Origin: Cadophora sp. MPI-SDFR-AT-0126
Lineage: Eukaryota; Ascomycota; Leotiomycetes; Helotiales; Ploettnerulaceae
NCBI GenBank assembly: GCA_020747065.1
Contig: JAGMVK010000007.1
Location: 744,001-808,000, forward strand
Reading direction: 5' to 3'
DNA length: 64,000 nucleotides
This document shows, piece after piece, positions 56,318 to 64,000 of this stretch (position 1 is the stretch's first letter; each line of letters opens with the position of its first letter). Both the position numbers and the translations under genes were made by a program. The notes under the pieces are model-generated. The model made no database searches. It saw only the letters and a program-made list of their open reading frames with translations, and was not told where the DNA came from.

Positions 56318-59248
56318 TCAAGCCTCCATCTTTCTCACTCTCGCTGCCTCGGAATCCTTCTCAACTAAAGTGGTACCGCCAAAGCCAATGCCAGGACCCT
56401 TCTTCTTCCTACCCTTACGGTCACCGTACTTCTCGTCGAATTTCCTGATAGCCGTTAATGTACTCATATCCTCGCTAATCGAGGCGCTGATCTCTTCCAT
56501 AGCCTTGTCGAAATGTGCCTTTGTGAGGATACGCTTCTCCGGGTAGACGTGTGGTTCGTCGCCGGAATGCTGTGCTGCGATGGCATTCTCTTCGCGAATA
56601 CAGGCTAGAGCTGCTGCAACAGAGAGATTCTTGAGGTCAGAGCCGGAGTAGAAGGGTGTGTCTTTGGCGAGTGTAGCAAGAGAGACGGAGTCGTCCAAGA
56701 TCTCGTCCTTGAGATGGATCTTGAGGATGGCTTCACGGTCTTTCTCAACTGGCAGATCAACTAGTAGGCGTCGAGGGAGACGGCGGAGTACAGCTTCATC
56801 GAGATCAAATGGTCGATTTGTTGCGACCATTATGAAGGCTGAGAAGTCGTTCATGCCATCCCATTCTCGGAGAAATTGGTTGATCATTTCACGATGAGCA
56901 TTACGGTTGTGTTCACCACGAGCAGAGAAAATAGCGTCTGCTTCGTCGATGAAAACAACACAGGGCGACAACTTCTTTGCTAAGGTGAAGACTGCACGCA
57001 CATTCTTCTCGCCTTGACCAACGAACATGTCGTTCAGATCGGCGGCGGTAACTTCAAGAACAGTTGCTCCGCTTTCCTTGGCAACTGCTTTCGCGAGGAG
57101 CGTCTTTCCAGTTCCAGGAGGTCCGTAGAGAAGCAGACCGGGGATTTTGTCCGTGGCGAGGACTCCATATGAGAATGCTTCTGGGCGAATCAAAGACAAA
57201 CTGGTCAAAGTCTTTAACGCCTCGACAGTTTCCTTGGGAGCTCGAATATCTCCAAACGTGGTGCGAATATCAGAAGCGAGAACCACACCATTCAGAAGTT
57301 TTGCCTCTTGCTGGTTGCATTTCTTTCTGATCTCCTTTAGCCTTTCCTTGGACTTCTTCTTTTCGGCATTCGCTACATCGGTTTCACTGAGCATCAATTC
57401 CACCTCATCATCTTCCGACTTCAGCTCGGCAGCTCCCCAGGCGAATTTGGCTTGATCGCTTCCAGAAAGAACTTTCAAGGCTTTGCTGAAGACAGCTCCG
57501 TCGATGCTTGTGACATTCTTCTCCATTCCTAAGATCGTCGTTGCAGTCCGGTGAACACGTGCATAGGTCCAGACAGCGTCTTCCAATCCAGCGGAAAAGA
57601 CAGTGGCACTGTCAAGATCCTTCTCGATGTCAAGTTCGGGTGTGATGTGGTCAGTCCCATCTGCTAATTTCATGATCATTTCCTCGATATTCCGAACGTT
57701 GATGCTTCGGATTCGAGTTTTCTCGTCCGCCTCAAATGCAATATCCTGATGTTCCCTACGATCTGGAGGGACGAAAATTGTCCGCTTCTCACCATCGACG
57801 ATGTCGGATTGAAGGTGCTGGATGTCGGGGCGGGACAAAGCTGGTTCCCCTTCCTCAGATGATGTTGTCCCGACCAAAATAATGTCTCTCCCTTCCTGCC
57901 ATTTCTTGTTGATTGCTGTCCTCAACTTGTAGAGCAACTCTGCGCCCTCCGTAACTCCTAGCAGTTCCTTGTAATCTCTGACCTGCACAATAAGTGGTCT
58001 CGGTGTGCTAGGTGCATCCGAGCCCGAAGGCACGGGTCTAGCATTGGGTGCATCGATCAGCGTGTCGAGTAAGTTGGTCATTTTCAAATCATTCCACTGA
58101 TCTGTTGGTTGAGGGCTTGGTGGCGGTCCAGCTCCTGGCACTCCTATTGCTGTGACAAAATCGAACTTGTTACCGCTGATGATGCTGCTGCCGCCTGCGA
58201 AGTTCGAGTTCTTGGGAAATCCTCTAGGGGGCGGTGGTATAGAACGGGCAAATAAGTTTCCCTTCAGCAGATCAGCAAGGCTTGTCCTGCCGTTTCCCTT
58301 CTGCGCTGGTAGAGCATCCTCGTCTTCTTCGGCTTCATCAACATCGTCATGCTCTTCCTCCAAATCCTTGTCGTACTCCTCTAATTTCCCTGCAACTCTG
58401 TGTGCTTGATATGCCAAAATTGCTGTCTTTGACCAATGCCACGCAAGATTTCCCTCCACATACGGCCCAGCTATCTGGGCAAGATCTTGAGCGTCCACTC
58501 GAATGAGGTTTGCGTCCAGTTTGGAGGCTATAGTTTCAACGACTGAATCCAGATAATAGCTCCCACCGTCTTTGGGGCATTGTAACAGAGTTACAGGACG
58601 TGGTATTGGTAGGTTTCCGGCATTTTTTGGTGGGCGCAAAGACAAACCTGCTCGTAAAGTCGCAAGGATCTCTCTATAGACATCCACATGTATTGAGTAT
58701 TTCGCAGACTTTGTAGGTTCCAGGTCGCATTTGGATATTTCGCCAATTTGGCGGGCAATCTCGGCGTTCAGTTTCGCTCCATCATCGCCTTCCTGCTCTG
58801 CTCCTGCAAGAGCTCCATAAACCGCAAGGGATCCGCTCAATTTCTTTGAGTCTCCAACCAATTTGACATTATTCGTCCAGAACCATTCCGGCAGGACAAC
58901 GGGTGGCAGGCCCTCCGGTTGTTTCTGGCGAAGTAAGCCTCTTTGCCGTCCAGAGGTTGTCCTTCCATTTTTCACCTTCGATGCCACGAGATTGACGATC
59001 TCTGGTTTTATCTCTGCTCCATCCTGCTCCTTGATATCCTCCGCCTCGGGCTCTGCATTTTCCGGGGTCTGATCTGCTCTCCCACCTGTACCAGGAACTG
59101 CAGGGTCTTCGGGTATCTGGTAGAGGGTTCGGGATCGATGGAAGCTTCGATGTGGAAGAGGATGTCTGCAACCGGCAACAATTCGACAGGCGCGTCTCGA
59201 TATTGGTTTTTGAACCGTTCGGATAACGTTCAGAGCTACAGCATGCAT
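56318..59248 (-). CDS. mitochondrial AAA+ ATPase (Msp1/ATAD-like AAA core)
   Basis: Single exon, 976 aa from the ATG at 59248; the open frame extends upstream only through a TTG. The N-terminus is a good mitochondrial presequence (many Arg, no acids, RRACRIVAG...FHRSRTLY). A poorly conserved middle follows, with an acidic stretch (DLEEEHDDVDEAEEDED). The single C-terminal AAA module has Walker A GPPGTGKT at about 709-716, Walker B VVFIDEAD near 767, sensor-1 ATNRP and an arginine-finger region LRRLPRRLLVDLP. A helical C-domain (FYSGSDLKNLSVAAALACIREE) matches the Msp1/ATAD1/katanin-type clade. Such ATPases unfold or extract proteins. No protease domain is present. The long N-terminal half sets it apart from Msp1 itself. 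Confidence 0.88.
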   Translation of the reverse strand: MHAVALNVIRTVQKPISRRACRIVAGCRHPLPHRSFHRSRTLYQIPEDPAVPGTGGRADQTPENAEPEAEDIKEQDGAEIKPEIVNLVASKVKNGRTTSGRQRGLLRQKQPEGLPPVVLPEWFWTNNVKLVGDSKKLSGSLAVYGALAGAEQEGDDGAKLNAEIARQIGEISKCDLEPTKSAKYSIHVDVYREILATLRAGLSLRPPKNAGNLPIPRPVTLLQCPKDGGSYYLDSVVETIASKLDANLIRVDAQDLAQIAGPYVEGNLAWHWSKTAILAYQAHRVAGKLEEYDKDLEEEHDDVDEAEEDEDALPAQKGNGRTSLADLLKGNLFARSIPPPPRGFPKNSNFAGGSSIISGNKFDFVTAIGVPGAGPPPSPQPTDQWNDLKMTNLLDTLIDAPNARPVPSGSDAPSTPRPLIVQVRDYKELLGVTEGAELLYKLRTAINKKWQEGRDIILVGTTSSEEGEPALSRPDIQHLQSDIVDGEKRTIFVPPDRREHQDIAFEADEKTRIRSINVRNIEEMIMKLADGTDHITPELDIEKDLDSATVFSAGLEDAVWTYARVHRTATTILGMEKNVTSIDGAVFSKALKVLSGSDQAKFAWGAAELKSEDDEVELMLSETDVANAEKKKSKERLKEIRKKCNQQEAKLLNGVVLASDIRTTFGDIRAPKETVEALKTLTSLSLIRPEAFSYGVLATDKIPGLLLYGPPGTGKTLLAKAVAKESGATVLEVTAADLNDMFVGQGEKNVRAVFTLAKKLSPCVVFIDEADAIFSARGEHNRNAHREMINQFLREWDGMNDFSAFIMVATNRPFDLDEAVLRRLPRRLLVDLPVEKDREAILKIHLKDEILDDSVSLATLAKDTPFYSGSDLKNLSVAAALACIREENAIAAQHSGDEPHVYPEKRILTKAHFDKAMEEISASISEDMSTLTAIRKFDEKYGDRKGRKKKGPGIGFGGTTLVEKDSEAARVRKMEA

Positions 59249-59629
59249 TCGGGAGAGTTTGGCGCTCAAGAGAGCGACTGTGAGTGGAGTGTTGAGCAGA
59301 CGCGTAAGGATCAAGTTGCAAACAAAATTATGTTAATGTTTGAGTCACGTGATATAGAATGCTGTGGAAGCTTGCCTTTGTTGTGGGAGTTGCAACAACA
59401 GCCCAATATGGCTTGGTTCACAGAAAAGCCATGCCTCCCGATGATAATAATTCGAATTTCATATACGCCTAGAGCTTTCCTCATCGCTGATTAGTGTCAG
59501 CCACTTACGTTTCAGCTCTCGGTCTTGTTTGTGATCATGAAGGTCAGTTGAGTAATCATTGTTTATCTACTATATAACCCGGGATCTTCCACATGTTCCT
59601 CCATTCCTCCTCTTCTTCTTTCAATACTT
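59249..59629. other. intergenic, no supported gene
   Basis: Between two minus-strand genes. Contains TATATAA near 59571 but no gene to match it on the plus strand. Confidence 0.45.
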
Positions 59630-62055
59630 CTACAGGCGAGCCCTTGGCGTCATCTTGTCCTTCATTATATCCTTGCTCAACTCCCGACTGATCCAGTCGC
59701 TGATTGCCATGTTGGTAATCATTGGATTCACACCACTTGCAGAAGGAAACACTGAAGCATCAGACACATACAATCCCTCAGTGTCCCAAACTTTACCTCT
59801 CATATCAACAACTCCCATGTTGGCTCGTCGGCTCATACGGCAAGTACCCATTTGATGAGCAGAGGCGAAGATTCCAGCTGGCGGCTTGTTGCCAATTTTC
59901 TTGACATCTGCGAGCCACGTCTCGAAACGGGCTGTCGTCTCTTCTGATGTCTCGTCCTTACCAGGATTGGCGCGGATGAATGGTGGCGTTCCAGATATAC
60001 AGATATGAATTTCACTGGCTCCCATCACGAATTGGATCTTGGCCAACGCTTGGACGCCTTCCATCGCATGAGCTCGATCAAAGGCACTTGGGGAATACTC
60101 GATTCTAGCAGCTCCAGAATCCTGGTCCTTGTAAACTCGCCCTGTATCACGGTCTCGCACGATCGAGATGAAGGAGTTCATGTGGCGGTACTTCAAAGCT
60201 TGGAGCTTCCAGTCGAGACCGTTATTCCAGTTGAGAAAAGTCAGGCACCATGAGGGCATCATGACCGTTGTTTCGAGCTTTGCTCCATGGCCATGATTAT
60301 CGAGATTCTCAAGCGAGCCAACGACTGAGGTTAGAATACCGCCTTCCCACGGACGAGTCTCTTCAGGATAAACAGCAGCGACGATGTTCACCGGGTGAAG
60401 GTAAAGGTTGCGGCCGATATGTTTGTTCTATGCATTGTTAGTCACTAACGTGGCAAAGATCAAGTATACTTACAGTCAGGCCACTGTTCTGAAGAATGAT
60501 GGGAGAAGCCAGTGTCCCGGCGGAAATGATGACTCGCTTCGCCCGTACGATGACCGAAGCAGTAACTCTACCGGTATCAGGACCATCTACTCCACCATTC
60601 TTGTTCCGAGAAGTCCATTTCCCTTTTACGCCCACCGCAGTCTTCTTACCGCCGACTGTTTCAAACAGAACTTTCTCCACGTTGAATCCTTCCGCAAATT
60701 TGGCACCAGCTCGCTGTGCGTCCGGAAGCCAGGATACAACCGGTCCCTGTTTCTCTGCTGCTCCGCATCCAAGCGTACAGTGACCACAGAAATGTTCATT
60801 GCCTCCGGTATTCTGTGGCACAGCTTTATAGGTCATTCCGAGACGTCGCGCTCCTTCCATTAGGACTTCGTTGCCATGATTGTGTCGAATATGTTTATCA
60901 CTGACACCCATACGGTCACAGACCCGATCCAACGATTCTTGAAATTCTGCTGAAGTGAAGAGAGGGAGACCACGATCTTGAGACCATTCCTTTCGTACGA
61001 ACGACTGAGGCTGGAGGGATGCAGACCAATTGATAGTTCCGCCGCCTCCCCAATTGCTTCCAGCAATGACGGTTCTGCGATATGTGAGCGTTGCGATAAA
61101 TATGAGATGGGGACATACATTGAAGCATCATCGGACGAAACAACTCCACCATCGACATACAGATGGATACCTCCATCCTTCTCAGACATTGGTAACTGGC
61201 TAGGGGCGAAGTAATATGATTTGTCGACCACGAGGACTTGATGGCCCGCCTCGGCAAGGTTCTTGGCGCAAACGGCTCCTCCGCATCCTGATCCAACAAT
61301 CAGGACATCAGTTTCGAAAACCTCGGAACCTTCTTCTTTGCCACCTCGTCCAGATTGAAATCCATCTTTGCCAAATTGCTCGAATCGGTACTCGAAATGC
61401 TGCCCTGGCTGGTAGTGATCTGGAACCTTGGGAAATCCAGTAGCAGGATAGAAACTTGGAGAGGTCTTGATCCAGAGATTTTTGGCTACAAACGTGACTT
61501 GCTTGTATGCAGCTTGCAAAGCAGGAATGCGAGATGTTCTCCAGGAATTGAGGATCTGAGTTCGAGTTGTGATGGGTTGCTCGTGGAAGGGGGTGATGGA
61601 AGAAGTAAATAAGAGGGATCCAATCCGCGTACTAGCGGGGTCAATACAAGGCAATGATGCTGAGGGAAAACTTACTTTAAGCCGCTCAACAGAAACGAAA
61701 ATCCTTTCCTGGCATCTTCTCGACTATATTGCATCAAAGTTCTCTTCACCAGCTCATGGAACTCTGGATTGTCACTGGGCTTCTCGGCTAGAAATTCATC
61801 AATCTGGACCTCAGTCGGAGAGTTCGTCACCACTCGTTGTAGTTGATGGACCGCCGTGGAGTACAAAGTATCTGGGATGAGCTCTTCATCAAGAGTGGAG
61901 GTCGAGCCAGCCGATTCCCGCTTGATAGATGGAATCACTGTGTCCATCAATGCCATCAAAGTTTTCCATTGTGTTTCGGTATAGTAATTTCCCACTGGAC
62001 CATCCGGAAGAGGAGTAGTTAGCGGAGCTACGACTTTTAAAGCAGTCATTGCCAT
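59630..62055 (-). CDS. long-chain fatty alcohol oxidase (GMC oxidoreductase family)
   Basis: Exons 62055-61676, 61631-61119, 61074-60474 and 60427-59630 keep phase and give 763 aa. An N-terminal helical region precedes the FAD-binding Rossmann motif VLIVGSGCGGAV (about 236-247). The family signature follows in order: AGSNWGGGGTINWSASL, VRKEW, PQNTGGNEHFCGHCTLGC, HPVNIVAAVYPEE with GGILTSVVGSLENLDNHGHG, and SAHQMGTCRMS. The C-terminal substrate-end block is SGVNPMITNMAISDW. The enzyme oxidises long-chain alcohols to aldehydes with release of H2O2. The last three residues, Ala-Arg-Leu, fit a peroxisomal PTS1 signal, matching that chemistry. A Zn2Cys6 regulator starts divergently 1.5 kb away. 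Confidence 0.95.
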
Positions 62056-63597
62056 CTTGCCAGTGGTTCCCAGCGCGGTCCACGGTTGATCCGTGTAAGT
62101 AGTGACGCCAAGATACGGATTTGAAACAGAAAAAATCGAAAGAAGCGCTACGGGATTCTCTTGAAAGGATTGAGAATATGAGAATGTTCCCAGCTTTCAG
62201 GGGAAACACGTATACATGTGATGTAGCGTGAGTCCGGTCTGGTCTCAATAGTGTCGGTGGTTGACCTCGGCCGGTCCGTTTTTACCCCGCTAAACATATC
62301 GTGGGGAAGAAACGGGGAACGCCACGCCGAGGAACTTCCCCGACGTAGAGTTTGCTTGCATGTTCAAATAGTTCTTGATTCTCTTTTGGTACTGTTTGAT
62401 GTTTCTGTCTCTCCTTTCGTTAATTCTGCTGCATCCAAATATCGTAATCATTGCATGTCTTAAAGGCCGAATTAGTGTTGTTTTTATCGTCGGTACTGTA
62501 CAATGCCTTCCTACCCGCGCTATCGTGAACATGTGATTTAAAGTATTCCTGAACGTTAGCCTCATTGCAAACTCCCATTCTCAAATCAGTTTTCTGTATC
62601 CGCATATTGTCTTCACATGAAGTTGTCTGGTCTGCATCTGTAACTCGGATCTTGAAACCTTGTTTTGCCGAAAGTTTCGCATCTCAGCTCTAAACCTGGG
62701 AAGGAATCCCCACGAAGTAATTCAAGAGGAAACTTCGGAATTTGCGCTGGGTTCTCCATGTATATCAGTGCGGGTTCGAGAAATTTGAGACGAAATGATA
62801 GATTGAGGGATTGGCGAATAAATCGGAGTTTCCCCTCGTCAATCAGACACTCAGCAGCTAGTGATCGATCCTGTGAAGGGATCGTGTCTCGAAGAACGTT
62901 CATAAATCAATGCTTTATTCAATCTAGCATAACCATGTCCATACTTCCCTTCAAGATGTATGCCAGCTGATAATTTGATGTCTGCAATATCTATGTTCGA
63001 TGATCTTGTCTTTCTACCTACGGTCCCTCCGAACTCCTTCTTTATTAGAGAAAGGAAGAACTATGAAGTGGAGGGTGTAAGGCATTTGTCTCTTCAGCTA
63101 TCAAAAATCTCCGACAATAGCCATTTTCAAATGTTCGTATCATCCACTTTACAGTCATGTCCTGCCCTTTTGATAGCTTTGATGATCCTGCCTTGGTCAA
63201 CGAGGGGTGCACGTACGAGGGCGTGGCGTGGTCCGCAGTAATCATGTCCGGGAGCGCACTGCCACACTTCTCCATTTGATGGGACAATCCATTCCTTCAA
63301 GTGGAGTTCCATCCCACTGTCAATGTTGCTCCGTGGGCCGGCCGGTAACAGGGGTGTTAGAAATCGCCAGTCGTGAAACCAAGACCGTTGGTCCGTGCAT
63401 GTCGTTCTCATTCGCCCAATCTTCTTTCCTACACAGACACATAGATCATCCTCTAGCCACCCATCGATCGCGAACATGGCAAGCTTGGTCCATTCAGCGC
63501 AACATCCCTAGTATCGTGTTCTGGGTACCGATTGCCGAGAGGTAATTTCAACTATTCGGCACCGAACACCGAGAGAACACGCTCATGAGCGACCATC
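62056..63597. other. divergent intergenic region with doubtful ORFs
   Basis: Lies between the fatty alcohol oxidase (-) and the Zn2Cys6 gene (+). A 116-codon ATG-started minus-strand frame (63477-63127) has Cys/Trp-rich sequence and could be an exon of an unrecognised gene. A 96-codon frame (62903-62613) lies beyond it. No junction between them was convincing. Confidence 0.4.
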
Positions 63598-64000
63598 ATG
63601 GATTCGAACTTAAACAATCAAGGGTCTGAAAGCGGCTCAACTCCACCCCCAAGTAATGATATCTCGGTTAGTATCGTCTCCCAAGTGTGAATGGAAACTG
63701 ACAATAGTCAGTGTCAAAGGTGCAAGTTGAAAAAGGTGAAGCTTGCCTATCAATTTCAGAACGTGACAGAACTAACATTCATGAGATCCGATGTAACAGA
63801 AGAAAGCCGATATGTGGAAAATGCGAATCACTCGGCGTCGAGTGTAGTTATCTCGCTCGGCGGACTGGACCACGTCGGAACAGGTAGATTCAGCTACATC
63901 TTCCTCTGATCATGGCTAAATTCCATACAGGAGGCTTGAGGGAATGCTTCAAGAGATATTCCAACGCCTCGATCGACTTGAAGGCCTTATCGTCACGAAC
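63598..64000 (+). CDS. Zn2Cys6 transcription factor, N-terminal part (cut by window end)
   Basis: Exons 63598-63666, 63712-63735, 63786-63883 and 63931 onward keep phase. The DNA-binding zinc cluster is complete: C24-x2-C27-x6-C34-x6-C41-x2-C44-x6-C51, with the basic KLKK|IRCNRRKP loop. An intron falls between the second and third cysteines, and its acceptor (CATGAG) follows a CTAAC branch site. Exon 2 is only 24 bases. After a GPRRNRR basic linker, a Leu-rich heptad region (LEGMLQEIFQRLDRLEGL) should form the dimerising coiled coil. The regulatory domain lies outside the window. It may control nearby genes such as the fatty alcohol oxidase, but that is only suggested by position. Confidence 0.88.

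Noticed and set aside
63591..63612. GTTCGAATCC on the minus strand as a tRNA B-box
   Set aside because: It overlaps the start of the Zn2Cys6 gene, and no A-box or acceptor stem is present.

Overview
The window is nuclear DNA of a filamentous ascomycete. Genes carry short introns (about 45-60 bases, GT...AG, often with a CTAAC/CTGAC-like branch site). Several families are typical of Pezizomycotina: HET-domain, PigL_N/NACHT/ankyrin, Clr5-ankyrin, Zn2Cys6 and Mus7/Mms22 proteins. The mix would suit a Leotiomycetes-type fungus, but that placement is inference. I rebuilt exon structures by hand, requiring family-like protein sequence across each junction and intact reading phase from ATG to stop. 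No rRNA, convincing tRNA, CRISPR array or intact transposon was found.

Layout. 0-4.7 kb is sparse: one doubtful ORF, one probable small two-exon gene, then an equilibrative nucleoside transporter (4.7-6.2 kb). 7-23.4 kb is rich in genes of self/non-self-recognition type: a seven-exon NLR-like protein (PigL_N, NACHT, ankyrin), a Clr5-ankyrin protein and a HET-domain protein. A glycine-zipper/RS-rich protein, a small unknown gene and a SET-domain protein with an apparent secretion signal lie among them. 24-31 kb holds an unknown acidic protein, a nucleoside-phosphorylase-like protein, a Nudix hydrolase and a secreted GH5-type mannanase.

32-45 kb is housekeeping-like: the repair scaffold Mus7/Mms22 with a small divergent membrane protein, a DUF726 alpha/beta hydrolase, alpha-SNAP (Sec17) and a mitochondrial GatC-like protein. 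A 19-bp tandem repeat and a nearly 3-kb gene-poor stretch follow. 48.4-55 kb is one 19-exon gene for a secreted protein of about 1790 aa. It joins a GH71 alpha-1,3-glucanase, six CBM24-like Cys-rich repeats and a complete subtilisin-type (S8) protease with its own propeptide. Lys-Arg sites sit at both ends of the propeptide and after the protease. 55-64 kb holds a degenerate Ras-like GTPase, a mitochondrial AAA ATPase, a long-chain fatty alcohol oxidase with a PTS1-like C-terminus, and the start of a Zn2Cys6 transcription factor cut by the window edge.

Themes. The secreted enzymes (mannanase, GH71-S8 protein) fit plant or fungal cell-wall attack. The fatty alcohol oxidase fits peroxisomal lipid use. 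The NLR/HET/Clr5-ankyrin group fits fungal allorecognition. The GH71-CBM24-S8 polyprotein-like gene is the most unusual item.
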